Shown here: positions 1 to 8,471 of the stretch, piece by piece | Position numbering within the stretch: the stretch's first letter is position 1 | Layout: each line of letters opens with the position of its first letter | Origin: Fibrobacterota bacterium | GTDB taxonomy: Bacteria; Fibrobacterota; Chitinivibrionia; Chitinivibrionales; Chitinispirillaceae | Direction: 5' to 3' | DNA length: 57,040 nt | Assembly: GCA_023436205.1 (NCBI GenBank) | Contig: JAEZKC010000020.1 | Location: forward strand, 1 to 57,040 | Translations under genes and position numbers: made by a program | The notes under the pieces: model-generated | The model's input: the letters and a program-made list of their open reading frames with translations, nothing else | Databases searched by the model: none | What the model was told of the DNA's origin: nothing

Positions 1-26
1 CCGGAACCGGTATGTGCCGGTTCCGG
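1..26. terminator. Perfect inverted repeat at window edge
   Basis: Ten-base arms (1-10 and 17-26) separated by 6 bases form a perfect GC-rich hairpin just downstream of the stop of the ACT-domain gene, which is transcribed leftward. It probably ends the paaK-ACT operon. The T-tract expected for that strand would lie outside the window and cannot be checked. Confidence 0.5.
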
Positions 27-34
27 TCGAAGAT

Positions 35-463
35 TTATATTTCGTAAAGTTCGCTGTCGGATAGCACCCTGTACCCCTTTTGCTCCACAACGGTTTTCGC
101 AAAGTCGTAATCTTTGACCTCAATGCACAGCACCGCTTCTTTGCGGGATTCTATGACAAAGCCGTAAGCGTCAAGTATGTTTATGTTTTGTGAAGAGAGG
201 TTTTCGGTGAGTTCAAACAACCCGCCCGGACGGTCAGCGATGGAAACCGCAAGCACCTTCTTGAGCGCGCATGCGAGCCCCTGTTCTGACAATGCAAGCT
301 GGGCTTTGCGAGGATTGTCGACCAGAACCTTTATAATGCCGTAGCTTTCCCGGTCTGCGATGACAATGGCTCTCATATTGATTCCGCTCTCACTGAGAAC
401 ACGGGTGATCTTCTGAAGCCTTCCGGGTTTGTTTTCCACAAAAATGTTTATCTGTTCAGCCAT
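35..463 (-). CDS. Tandem ACT-domain protein
   Basis: A 142-residue protein made of two ACT domains (about residues 3-68 and 70-140). Each begins with the beta-strand/PGxL turn typical of ACT ligand-binding domains (ENKPGRLQKI, then DRPGGLFELT). No catalytic domain is attached. The start is an ATG preceded by AGGAG. It lies 22 bp downstream of the phenylacetate-CoA ligase gene on the same strand; this pairing recurs in many anaerobes, where the ACT protein is thought to sense an amino acid or aromatic acid and modulate the ligase or its transcription. The ligand cannot be deduced. Family confidence is high, role is inferred. Confidence 0.88.
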   Translation of the reverse strand: MAEQINIFVENKPGRLQKITRVLSESGINMRAIVIADRESYGIIKVLVDNPRKAQLALSEQGLACALKKVLAVSIADRPGGLFELTENLSSQNINILDAYGFVIESRKEAVLCIEVKDYDFAKTVVEQKGYRVLSDSELYEI

Positions 464-485
464 TATGACTTCTCCTTATAAATTG

Positions 486-1796
486 TCAATTACAGGGCCT
501 CTGGTCCAGTACACGTTTGGCTTTTCCTTCTGATATGGGAAGGCCACCCGGCTCGTGGAGTTCCACTACCGGATTGATTGTGATGGATGCCTTGAGTTCG
601 TCTATTATTTTTTTCTTAAGTCCGTCAAGAGCTCTGAAATCGCCGGTAAACATTTTCGAGTAGATTTCGGTTTTGACGGTAAGCTTGTCCAGTGCTCCTG
701 ACTTCTCCACAACAATAAGGTAGTTAGTTCCCACCTCCGGAATCTTCATTATCACTTCTTCGATTTGTGACGGGAAAACGTTTACTCCATTGATAATCAG
801 CATGTCGTCGGATCGACCCTTGATGCGGGCAATTCGACGATGACTTCGTCCGCAGGGACAGGAACCTCCGTATACAGAAGACAAGTCGCGGGTGCGGTAA
901 CGAAGCAGCGGCGTCGCCTGACGTTTGAGTGTGGTGAAGACGATTTCCCCCTCTTCGCCATCATTCAGATTTTCAAGGGTGTTCGGGTTTATGATTTCCA
1001 TAAGAAATGAATCTTCCCAGACATGCATGCCATCCTGGTAAATGCATTCAAAGGCTACACCGGGACCATTCATTTCCGAAAGACCATAGGAGTTGAACGC
1101 TTTCATTTCCAGTATCGACTCAAGCTTGCGTCGCGTTTCTTCCGAATAGGGTTCGGCACCCAGAAAAGCTCTCTTCAGTTTCAGATCACTGCGCTTGACT
1201 TCAAATTCTGAAAGCTGGGATGAGAGGTGCAGAAGATAGCTGGGAGTTGCATGTACCACCGTAGTCCCGAAATCCTTCATAAGAGACAATTGTCGTCTGG
1301 TGTTTCCGGAACTGGCTGGTATTACTAACGCCCCCACTCGTTCGGCACCATAATGAAACCCTAACCCACCGGTAAACAATCCGTAAGATGTCATATTCTG
1401 AAACACATCTTCGGGACCTACACCGGTCATTGTTATACAGCGGGCCATGAGTTCAGTCCAGTTATGGACATCATCGCGGTTATGATAGATCACTGTGGGA
1501 ATCCCCGTTGTACCGCTGGAAGTATGAAGACGGATGCACTCTTTTTTATCCACCGCCAGAAGTCCGTATGGATATGCTTCTCTGAGATCATCTTTGGTGG
1601 TGAAGGGGACTTTTTTGATATCTTCAAGTGAACGGATATCCTCTTCGGATGTGATGCCCGCTTTGGAGAGGCGTCGCTTGTAGAATGGTGTCTGAAGTGC
1701 TCTTCTCACAGTTTCCCTGAGAAGGGTGAGCTGCATCTGTTGCAGATCCGAACGGTTCATGGTTTCCGTCGGTTTGTCCCAGTACGCTACTTGCAT
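486..1796 (-). CDS. paaK: Phenylacetate-CoA ligase family, AMP-forming
   Basis: A 436-residue adenylate-forming enzyme of the PaaK type, the usual family length. The nucleotide-binding P-loop HTSSGTTGIP is at about residues 91-100; SYGLSEMNGPG and the YRTRD motif near residue 300 are the other hallmark adenylation motifs, and an AMP-binding C-terminal domain follows. Such enzymes activate phenylacetate or other aryl acids with ATP and CoA; in anaerobes lacking the aerobic paa pathway they are usually linked to 2-oxoacid:ferredoxin oxidoreductases and aromatic amino acid metabolism. No other paa gene is present, so the real substrate is open. An AGGGG sequence precedes the ATG. Probably the first gene of an operon with the ACT protein. 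Confidence 0.9.
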   Translation of the reverse strand: MQVAYWDKPTETMNRSDLQQMQLTLLRETVRRALQTPFYKRRLSKAGITSEEDIRSLEDIKKVPFTTKDDLREAYPYGLLAVDKKECIRLHTSSGTTGIPTVIYHNRDDVHNWTELMARCITMTGVGPEDVFQNMTSYGLFTGGLGFHYGAERVGALVIPASSGNTRRQLSLMKDFGTTVVHATPSYLLHLSSQLSEFEVKRSDLKLKRAFLGAEPYSEETRRKLESILEMKAFNSYGLSEMNGPGVAFECIYQDGMHVWEDSFLMEIINPNTLENLNDGEEGEIVFTTLKRQATPLLRYRTRDLSSVYGGSCPCGRSHRRIARIKGRSDDMLIINGVNVFPSQIEEVIMKIPEVGTNYLIVVEKSGALDKLTVKTEIYSKMFTGDFRALDGLKKKIIDELKASITINPVVELHEPGGLPISEGKAKRVLDQRPCN

Positions 1797-1986
1797 GGTT
1801 AATCCCCTGTTTTCAAAATCTTACGCTGTCCACCTGCCCTTTGGATTTCGGGCAGAAAACTAAATTATAACAACTCCACCTTATTATCAATGAAAAGGTT
1901 TCTGTTCAGCGGATAAAATGAGATTATTCTGCTGATGTGTAATGATGACAGTGGGCTTTGATTAATGCCGTATTCTTATTTCGATG

Positions 1987-2913
1987 TTAAATTTTCCGAT
2001 CTTCGAAAAGATCAAGAAAACGATCCTCGTAGAGCTCGAAGAGGTTCCATCGGTCGAGCTCCTTTTTTAGTTCGGAGGCAGCTTTGATGTCTTTAATAGC
2101 TTCCTGGAAAAGCCTCTCTATCCGATCCATCACAAAATGAGGAACTTTATCCTCGTGGATCTCTGAAATTTCCAGATCATTCTCTTTGTCAACAGACGGG
2201 AAGAATTCTCTGATACGTTCCTCAATTGATTCAAACTGCTGCTCTGTTTCATCAATACTGGCCTGCAATTCGGCTGTATCGGGTTGAATCGAAAGAAAAT
2301 GGCTTATTTTTTCCAAGATTTCTAAAGATGCTTTGGGATAATGGAGGTTTGCCGCATAGTTGGGGATTGTGCCCAGAAGGCAGGCTGCATCAAGTCCTCT
2401 GGATGCTGCCACTCCAAGCAGGAGTCCATTCATGCCGGCAATATAACCGTCAGGCATGGGAGCCAGTCCTAGTGAACTGATTTTTGAGAACATACGCGTG
2501 TTATTGCAGGTGACTAAAACTTCTGATCTATCCTCAAAACTCATGGGAAGTGAAAATGCGGCAAAAGTGAAGATTTCTTTCACATCCAGATCAGCTAAAA
2601 GATCAAGGAGCATCTTGATAATCAGAATACCATCTTTACCGCCAAACTGGGCATTGCTTTCAAAAATGATCAGATTGGGGTTTCTGTGATAGTAGAGCTT
2701 ACTGCTGGGTATATCAGGGAATTGCGCTATTCCGTCTTTGACAACTATTGATTCCGGAATGAAATAGGGGCTCATGTCTATTTCCGCAAAAGGGATGGCT
2801 CCCAACTCTCTGCGGAGGTAATCCACTGTGATCAAGCCAACATTCCCCATCCCGGGCCATGATGCCAAAACCACTGGGCGAGTGCTGAAAGATACTTCTT
2901 CAAAAATTCTCAT
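1987..2913 (-). CDS. PAC2-family (proteasome assembly chaperone-like) protein
   Basis: A 308-residue protein with the PAC2 N-terminal motif SWPGMGNVG near residue 20, a Rossmann-like core, and a charged C-terminal helical region ending in an ELKKELDR motif. I chose the ATG at 2913 because GGAGAG lies at Shine-Dalgarno distance; a TTG two codons upstream is possible. Bacterial PAC2 (DUF75) proteins are widespread, mostly uncharacterised ATP-grasp-linked or proteasome-related proteins; no proteasome genes are seen here. A clear paralogue lies at 50221-51192 with the same motif and C-terminus. It is separated from its neighbours by long gaps and probably stands alone. Function unknown. Confidence 0.85.
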   Translation of the reverse strand: MRIFEEVSFSTRPVVLASWPGMGNVGLITVDYLRRELGAIPFAEIDMSPYFIPESIVVKDGIAQFPDIPSSKLYYHRNPNLIIFESNAQFGGKDGILIIKMLLDLLADLDVKEIFTFAAFSLPMSFEDRSEVLVTCNNTRMFSKISSLGLAPMPDGYIAGMNGLLLGVAASRGLDAACLLGTIPNYAANLHYPKASLEILEKISHFLSIQPDTAELQASIDETEQQFESIEERIREFFPSVDKENDLEISEIHEDKVPHFVMDRIERLFQEAIKDIKAASELKKELDRWNLFELYEDRFLDLFEDRKI

Positions 2914-3053
2914 GAGCAATCTCTCCGTAAACAGCCGGTTATAAAAGCAGAAAAATTGGCTTTTCTGACCTGTTGCAGACTTTATCGATAGTGCCTGATG
3001 TATTTTTTCGAAAGATCAGACCAGCGCAATCAATTATCAATATAGAGTATATA

Positions 3054-4016
3054 ATGCTTTTTGGAAAAAACAAACTAATTTGTGCCCCGATGGCCGGAAT
3101 AACCGATACGGTCTTTCGGCGTCTTTGCAGACAGTTCGGAGCTGACATTGTGGTGTCTGAAATGGTATCCGCTGAAGGGCTCCATTATGGCTCCGAAAAC
3201 ACCGAATCACTCATGCATTTTGATGAAAGTGAGCGGCCGATCGGTGTACAGCTTTTCGGTTCAGATCCCATGAAACTTGCCGAAGCTGCTCAGCTTGCCG
3301 TAGAAAAAGTGAAACCGGATTTTATCGACCTGAATTCCGGGTGCCCGGTGGCCAAGGTGGTTAAGCGTAACGGGGGAGCCTCGCTTCTTAAAAACCCTAA
3401 GCTGTTCGAGCAGATTGTTCGGGCGCTGACCTCTGCGGTTTCCATTCCGGTTACCGTTAAGATTCGCTCCGGGTGGAACAAGTATGAATGGGTGGATGAG
3501 GAGTTCGCCCGAATCGCGGAAGCAAATGGCGCTGCGGCAGTTACGCTGCATCCACGGTCACAGACCATGATGTTTACCGGTCACTCTTTCTGGGATCGCA
3601 TCTATGCCGTTAAGAAAGCCGTTTCGATTCCTGTTATAGGAAACGGGGACATTAACAGCGGAGCTGATGCATTGAAAATGATCGAAGAAACTGAATGTGA
3701 CGCGCTTATGGTGGGGAGAGCCACCTACGGTAACCCCTGGATATTCAAGGAGATAAAGGCTGCGCTCACTGGAACCGCCTATGAAGCGCCATCTTCTGAG
3801 GAACGCTGCTCCATTGTTTTGCAGCATATTAACCTGTATAGAACTGTTCACGGAGAAACGCGTGCATGCGGGGAGATGAAGAAGCATGCTGCCTGGTACT
3901 TGAAAGGGTATCCGGGTGCCTCGGTTGCCAGGAGCAGAATTTTCCAGGCTCACTCTTCTGATGAAATCGAAAAAATCATTCAGGAAGTGTTCACCATGCA
4001 GAATCAGGCGGTATAA
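3054..4016 (+). CDS. dusB: tRNA-dihydrouridine synthase
   Basis: A 320-residue FMN-dependent TIM-barrel enzyme that reduces uridine to dihydrouridine in tRNA. The N-terminal APMAGITD motif, the catalytic Cys in NSGCPVAKV and the FMN-phosphate-binding GNGDI and MVGRATYGNPW segments identify the DusB/Nifr3 group. The open frame extends upstream to 2973, but homologues begin right before the APMAG strand, so I use the ATG at 3054 (initial sequence MLFGKNKLICAPMAG). It is followed after 4 bp by larB in the same direction, indicating co-transcription. Nothing unusual in length or motifs. Confidence 0.93.
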   Translation: MLFGKNKLICAPMAGITDTVFRRLCRQFGADIVVSEMVSAEGLHYGSENTESLMHFDESERPIGVQLFGSDPMKLAEAAQLAVEKVKPDFIDLNSGCPVAKVVKRNGGASLLKNPKLFEQIVRALTSAVSIPVTVKIRSGWNKYEWVDEEFARIAEANGAAAVTLHPRSQTMMFTGHSFWDRIYAVKKAVSIPVIGNGDINSGADALKMIEETECDALMVGRATYGNPWIFKEIKAALTGTAYEAPSSEERCSIVLQHINLYRTVHGETRACGEMKKHAAWYLKGYPGASVARSRIFQAHSSDEIEKIIQEVFTMQNQAV

Positions 4017-4020
4017 CTAG

Positions 4021-4776
4021 ATGGATATTCAACGACTTAAGCAAATTCTAGAATCGGTGTATTCAAAGAGTCTCGATCCGGATTCGGCGGCGAACCTCCT
4101 GCGGGATCTGCCGTTTCAGGACTTGGGATTTGCCAAGATAGATCATCACAGAGCTCTGCGTAAAGGATTCCCGGAGGTCATTTTTTGTCAAAGCAAAACT
4201 CCAGAGCAGGTTGTAGAGATCGTTCGTTCCCAGATGACCCATGGGGAAACTGTTTTCGGAACCAGAGCTAACCACGAAATTTTACAGGCAGTTACGAACG
4301 AATTTCCTGAGACTGAAGTGGATTCGTCAGCACACTGCTTCTGGATTAAGAGCAGCTCCTGGGGGATGCGGGAAGAAGTGAAAGGGACCATAATTGTCTG
4401 TTCTGCAGGGACTTCAGATCTCCCTGTTGCTGCCGAAGCACTTTGCACTCTTAAAATTCTAGGACACCCCTGTGAAGGTATTCATGATGTGGGGGTAGCA
4501 GGAATTCACCGCTTGTTTGCACATAGGGAACTCCTTGAAAATGCGTCGGTTATCATTGCTGTTGCCGGTATGGAAGGGGCTTTGCCATCGGTGATTACGG
4601 GTCTGGTGAGTTGCCCGGTGATAGGAGTGCCCACGAGTGTAGGCTACGGGTCACACTTGAACGGGTTGGTTCCCCTTTTCGCCATGCTTAATTCCTGCAG
4701 TTCCGGATTGACAGTCGTAAATATCGATAATGGCTTCGGGGCAGGTTGTGCTGCAGCGGCTGCTAACTCATTGTGA
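4021..4776 (+). CDS. larB: Nickel pincer cofactor biosynthesis carboxylase/hydrolase LarB
   Basis: A 251-residue protein of the LarB family, which shares the PurE (AIR carboxylase) fold in its C-terminal half. LarB carboxylates and hydrolyses nicotinic acid adenine dinucleotide in the first step of the nickel-pincer nucleotide cofactor of lactate racemase and related enzymes. The N-terminal half carries the LarB-specific region (FPEVIFCQSKTPEQVVEI), the C-terminal half the PurE-like SAGTSDLPVA and AGMEGALPSV motifs. It starts 4 bp after dusB, so the two are probably co-translated. No larC, larE or larA is in the window, so the rest of the pathway must be elsewhere if it exists. Confidence 0.9.
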   Translation: MDIQRLKQILESVYSKSLDPDSAANLLRDLPFQDLGFAKIDHHRALRKGFPEVIFCQSKTPEQVVEIVRSQMTHGETVFGTRANHEILQAVTNEFPETEVDSSAHCFWIKSSSWGMREEVKGTIIVCSAGTSDLPVAAEALCTLKILGHPCEGIHDVGVAGIHRLFAHRELLENASVIIAVAGMEGALPSVITGLVSCPVIGVPTSVGYGSHLNGLVPLFAMLNSCSSGLTVVNIDNGFGAGCAAAAANSL

Positions 4777-4807
4777 ATCAAAAGGTTATTAGTTTGATGG
4801 GTGGGAT

Positions 4808-4832
4808 GAGCCGCCTGGAACTCCGGCGGCTC
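4808..4832. terminator. Convergent hairpin between larB and folD
   Basis: Arms GAGCCGCC (4808-4815) and GGCGGCTC (4825-4832) form an 8-bp stem between two converging genes. There is no strong T-tract on the plus side; a short T5 run lies about 13 bases later. Probably a shared weak terminator. Confidence 0.55.
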
Positions 4833-4839
4833 TGAATGC

Positions 4840-5673
4840 TTACTTTTTCTCAGCAGCTTCCATGGTCTGGTGGATCAGGGTGGAAATGGTCATGGGACCA
4901 ACTCCTCCCGGCACAGGTGTGTATGCAGATGCCTTCTCGGCAGCGGTCTTGAGATCCACATCCCCCACGTTACCCGGATGATATCCCGCATCAACCACAA
5001 CTGCCCCCTCTTTGATCCAGTCACCCTGAATGAATTCTGGTTTCCCTACCGCTCCCACCACGATGTCGGCCTTGCGGATCAGATCTGGAAGATTTTTCGT
5101 TTTTGAATGACAAATTATGACAGTCGCATTTCTGTTGAGAAGCATCATTGCCATTGGTTTTCCCAAAATGGGACTTCTTCCAACCACCACAGCGAGTTTT
5201 CCCTCAAATTCGATTTTATAATGATCAAGAAGTCTCATGATACCTGCCGGAGTTGCACTGCCGTAAGCTGCTTCACCCATGGACATTCTTCCAAATCCAA
5301 GACAGGTGACGCCGTCCACATCTTTTTCCAGGGCTATTGCATCAAAGGCTGCCCGCTCATCAATCTGTTTGGGAACTGGATGCTGAAGCAGAATACCATC
5401 CACTGCCGGATCTTCATTAAGTTCTCTGATGACAGCAAGCAATTCCCCGGTGGTTGTGGTTTCGGGCATTTCGATCTTACGGGAAAGCATTCCAACTCGG
5501 GCGCAGGCATTCCCTTTCATCTTAACGTAGGTTGCAGAGGCGGGATCACTTCCCACTAAAATTGTGGCTAAAAGGGGTACCCTGCCTTTACGCTTGCGAT
5601 ACTCCTCCACCCGAATCGCCATTTCCTGTTCCAGATTCTTTGCCAGTGCTTTTCCATCAAGAATAATCGCCAT
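4840..5673 (-). CDS. folD: Bifunctional methylenetetrahydrofolate dehydrogenase/cyclohydrolase
   Basis: A 277-residue cytosolic enzyme of one-carbon metabolism, interconverting 5,10-methylene-, methenyl- and 10-formyl-tetrahydrofolate with NADP. The catalytic Lys lies in the ATYVKMKG segment (about residues 47-54). The second signature is LLQHPVPKQI, a variant of the commoner QLPLP form, followed by KDVDG. The NADP-binding Rossmann part has VVGRSPILGKPMA, and the C-terminal PVPGGVGPMT motif is intact. Length is near the family norm. It is isolated and probably monocistronic, converging on larB. Confidence 0.95.
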   Translation of the reverse strand: MAIILDGKALAKNLEQEMAIRVEEYRKRKGRVPLLATILVGSDPASATYVKMKGNACARVGMLSRKIEMPETTTTGELLAVIRELNEDPAVDGILLQHPVPKQIDERAAFDAIALEKDVDGVTCLGFGRMSMGEAAYGSATPAGIMRLLDHYKIEFEGKLAVVVGRSPILGKPMAMMLLNRNATVIICHSKTKNLPDLIRKADIVVGAVGKPEFIQGDWIKEGAVVVDAGYHPGNVGDVDLKTAAEKASAYTPVPGGVGPMTISTLIHQTMEAAEKK

Positions 5674-5741
5674 CTGAAAACCCTTTCTAATTTAGTGGAA
5701 GAGGAAAATAGATTGTGCGGAGGGATGAATCGACCATGAAA

Positions 5742-5763
5742 GCGGTCGTGTCACCACGACCGC
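5742..5763 (-). terminator. Intrinsic terminator after the 190-residue membrane protein gene
   Basis: A 9-bp perfect stem (5742-5750 with 5755-5763) with a 4-base loop, followed on the minus strand by TTTC. It lies 25 bp downstream of the stop codon at 5788. Confidence 0.55.
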
Positions 5764-5787
5764 CTGATACTGCAGATGAGATGAAGG

Positions 5788-6360
5788 TTACATGCCTAGT
5801 TCCATGCACACTAACTTCTGAGTTAACAAGGCGTTAGGGCTATCCTGACCGAACTCTATTCCGGGGTACTTCATGGAATGGATAACATTCTCGAGTTCAA
5901 AAGCGATATTCTTAACGATTTCGTACGGCTGCCCGTAAGTAATATCGTCATTGGTGTAGATAAGGATTCCGGCTGGCTTGTGGATATTGCTGAAGGATTT
6001 GAAATGGGCGCGGGTGACTCCTCGTATCTGCAGACCGGGGTATTGCAGTAACTCATTGTCTTTAGCGGAGCTGAGCATCATATAGACCAGTGCGCCCTTT
6101 GTTTCTTTTTCGACTTTTTTGATGAGATCTCGACCGGTTTCTGTGGATTCGAGCAGTTTATATGCTTCAACCATCTCCGGACCAAGGGGAATAATTCTCC
6201 CCCTGGGAGAAATGAACAGGCTTAGCATGAGAATTAAGAGAATTGCGGCCGTAATTGAGGAGGCAAGCGGATTACGTTTGATGTTTTCGACAGTGCAGTG
6301 TCGCTTGGCAAAACAGATGGCTTGTCTGCAGAGGTGAAGAAAGGCATCAGGATTTTTCAT
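5788..6360 (-). CDS. Hypothetical single-pass membrane protein
   Basis: A 190-residue protein with one hydrophobic segment at about residues 32-50 (SSITAAILLILMLSLFIS), a short basic N-terminal cytosolic part and a roughly 140-residue C-terminal domain presumably outside the membrane. The C-terminal domain has no motif I recognise; it contains Cys only near its end. A GGAG-type site (AAAGGAGCATCTT) precedes the ATG. It is flanked by folD, same strand, and a lipoprotein gene, same strand but separated by a repeat. Function unknown. Confidence 0.7.
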   Translation of the reverse strand: MKNPDAFLHLCRQAICFAKRHCTVENIKRNPLASSITAAILLILMLSLFISPRGRIIPLGPEMVEAYKLLESTETGRDLIKKVEKETKGALVYMMLSSAKDNELLQYPGLQIRGVTRAHFKSFSNIHKPAGILIYTNDDITYGQPYEIVKNIAFELENVIHSMKYPGIEFGQDSPNALLTQKLVCMELGM

Positions 6361-6470
6361 AAGATGCTCCTTTGAACTGGTGAAGCTTCATGGCATTAAC
6401 AAACAAAGGGCATACCTGAAGATTATACGCTTAAAAAGGGGATTTCGTTACAGAAAAAATGGAATCGGAG

Positions 6471-6525
6471 GGGGACGGACTACTTTTTTCAGTTATTCTT
6501 CTCCAAAAAAAAGTAGTCCGTCCCC
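6471..6525. repeat. REP-like long hairpin overlapping the end of a lipoprotein gene
   Basis: Two perfect 19-base inverted arms (6471-6489 and 6507-6525), each a GGGGACGG-starting GC head followed by a T/A-rich end, enclose a 17-base loop. The GGGGACGG...ACTTTTT type of end is known from interspersed REP-like hairpins associated with IS200/TnpA-REP families (established knowledge; no transposase here). The stop codon of the 578-residue lipoprotein gene lies at the loop edge, so its last residues are encoded by the repeat. It may also act as a terminator. Confidence 0.75.
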
Positions 6526-8225
6526 AAGCTCACCCTGCAGCGGTAGATCCGGGTCTCGTCAGCCATCAGAAATGTGCCGCTCTCGGAGTCATAACTATAT
6601 ACGTTGCGCCTCTCAGCGGGAACTATTTCATACCCTTGAGGATCTCGGGTATAGCAGCTCTTTGCAACGATTTGGCCGCTTGCATCGAGACAGAAAATGG
6701 TTCCGTAGTTGCCTTCCGAGACAATCAGGCCCAAATCACCCAAAGCAGTTATGCCGCTTGGGTTTTCAACTCCCAAAATTGACCGCAAGCCCACAGCTTT
6801 TCCCACCGAATCGAATGCATTTACTTCTCCAGGGGAGAGACTAGCAGCGAACAGGTTATTGCCCAGAAAACACATTGCGGTACTGTTTGGAAGGGAAAAG
6901 ATTTCCTGCGGGACTGCAGCTGTGTCAGAAGGATCAAGCGAAAACACGGTGTCCATCCGCAGAAAATAGAGTTTGTCATCTCTATACTGGAGGGCTATTC
7001 CGTAAGTGCCAACCGACCAGTGGCAAATGTAGTTGCACTGAGAGTCAAATTTCTGTATGCGGCCCTGTCCAAGGAATTCCAAAATATAAAAGTTGCCTGA
7101 ATCATCCACTGCTGCTTTGATGGGGTAGGAGAATTCTCCCTTCCCTTCTCCCTCTTTGCCCCAGCTTGAAAGAAAATCACCTTCAGAATTGAGGGTAATT
7201 ACCTTTTGCCCGTCGAAATCCACTACTAACAGATTCCCGTCCGGCATCACCTGTACGTCGCTGATTCTCCTAAAAAGGGAGTCCCCTCCGAAAGAGACCA
7301 CCGTTTGGAAAACGGATTTCACATCAACTTCTATACTCTTTCTGATAGAGGCCTCATTACCATTCTGATCCACTGTCACCACATTGTAAATGTATTTCCC
7401 CTCCAAAACAGTGGAGTCAATAAATGTGGTATCTTCTGATTTGCTGCCGGTCATTAGCGTTTCTGTTATTTCGTTCAGCTCTTTGCGGTACACTCTGTAT
7501 CCGTAAAAATTCTCGGATTCAGATCTGTTCCACGAGAGGATCACTTTCTGAAAAAGAGAATCAATGGTAACTGAAAGACTCCGAACTGAAGGCAGACCGG
7601 AGTAGGAAATATGGAGGGTGTCTAGGTTAGTGACTTCATTAGGATTAACTAGAATATTTAAAGTATCAAGCACTTGGTAATTGCTGATTGTCGGTAAAAA
7701 ACGAAGGTCGTACTCGGCTGCCGCCATAGATTCCATTACAAACAGGCCGTTTGTATCGGGAGAGAAGACTCGTCCAAGTCCCGATGTAAGAATAAGTACC
7801 TTTCGGGGATCTCCGCCTTCAGAAAGATGAACAATTCCCTTTATGGAGCCGGTGGCTTGCAGGGTATCGGCTATTTTAGCAGTGGAATCCGAGTTGAAGA
7901 TATGCACGTCGTCTTTGAATGATTTCTGAAGATCCATCTCTGCCTCAACCACATACAGTCCGGTATCCAAGGTGGTGATACTGAAAGCACCGTTAGCATC
8001 TGTGACAGTTGTAGTAGAACTATCCGTGTTTGGAGTTGCCACTTTGGGCCGCACGTAAACCTTAGCACCGGAAGCCGGCTTTTTTCCATCACTTTGATAA
8101 ATCACTCCTGCAAGCATTGCCGGATTTCCGGTCTGAATTGTGTTGCCTGAAAGAGTGTCCGGCCCGCAGTGGGCTAGCAGAATGATTGCACCCAGAAATG
8201 CGAAGAGTACTGAAAGATGTCTCAT
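6489..8225 (-). CDS. Lipoprotein with regulatory-like domain, Fn3-like domain and beta-propeller (paralogue A)
   Basis: A 578-residue exported lipoprotein: signal peptide ending in LLAHC (lipid-modified Cys at about 20), a conserved post-lipobox motif with TQ/IQTGNPA, a carboxypeptidase-regulatory-like beta-sandwich (about 38-115), a second such domain (125-205), an Fn3-like domain (215-300), and NHL-type beta-propeller repeats (about 310-560). It is paralogous over its full length to the protein at 9071-10792. Unlike that one it has no adjacent TIGR02147 gene and has its own promoter. Its C-terminus diverges abruptly (YRCRVSLGTDYFF...) because it runs into the REP-like hairpin. Probably a cell-surface recognition or scaffold protein; ligand unknown. 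Confidence 0.8.
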   Translation of the reverse strand: MRHLSVLFAFLGAIILLAHCGPDTLSGNTIQTGNPAMLAGVIYQSDGKKPASGAKVYVRPKVATPNTDSSTTTVTDANGAFSITTLDTGLYVVEAEMDLQKSFKDDVHIFNSDSTAKIADTLQATGSIKGIVHLSEGGDPRKVLILTSGLGRVFSPDTNGLFVMESMAAAEYDLRFLPTISNYQVLDTLNILVNPNEVTNLDTLHISYSGLPSVRSLSVTIDSLFQKVILSWNRSESENFYGYRVYRKELNEITETLMTGSKSEDTTFIDSTVLEGKYIYNVVTVDQNGNEASIRKSIEVDVKSVFQTVVSFGGDSLFRRISDVQVMPDGNLLVVDFDGQKVITLNSEGDFLSSWGKEGEGKGEFSYPIKAAVDDSGNFYILEFLGQGRIQKFDSQCNYICHWSVGTYGIALQYRDDKLYFLRMDTVFSLDPSDTAAVPQEIFSLPNSTAMCFLGNNLFAASLSPGEVNAFDSVGKAVGLRSILGVENPSGITALGDLGLIVSEGNYGTIFCLDASGQIVAKSCYTRDPQGYEIVPAERRNVYSYDSESGTFLMADETRIYRCRVSLGTDYFFLEKNN

Positions 8226-8265
8226 GATGTCCCTGCAAGTGTGGTCTAGTCGGTTCGATTATGGC

Positions 8266-8294
8266 ATTATACTGCATTTTTCTCAGAATTGCAA
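8266..8294 (-). promoter_or_regulatory. Sigma70-type promoter of lipoprotein paralogue A
   Basis: On the minus strand TTGCAA (8289-8294) is separated by exactly 17 bases from a consensus TATAAT (8266-8271), about 40 bp before the ATG at 8225. This supports independent transcription of the lipoprotein. Confidence 0.7.
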
Positions 8295-8369
8295 GTTCGA
8301 CAAAGTGGTACCAGTTGTTAATTGTACACAGTTTTTAGAACGATAAAATCGCAGCTGTATACTTATTTC

Positions 8370-8399
8370 TTGACAATGCCCCCAATGCGGGCTTAGAAT
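8370..8399 (+). promoter_or_regulatory. Promoter of the tandem 85-residue genes, with inverted repeat in the spacer
   Basis: A perfect TTGACA (8370-8375) and TAGAAT (8394-8399) are 18 bases apart. The spacer contains a short GCCC...GGGC inverted repeat (8378-8392), which could be a repressor site. It sits about 70 bp before the first small gene. Confidence 0.6.
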
Positions 8400-8471
8400 A
8401 TTACACATACAAGTAGAAAGGAGGTTCTGTTCAAGGCATATTTCAAATTCACCCTAACGAAAGGATGTTTA

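Noticed and set aside
6380..6844. 154- and 107-codon plus-strand frames over the REP-like hairpin
   Set aside because: Antisense shadows of the lipoprotein gene with low-complexity Ser/Pro/Arg content and no ribosome sites.
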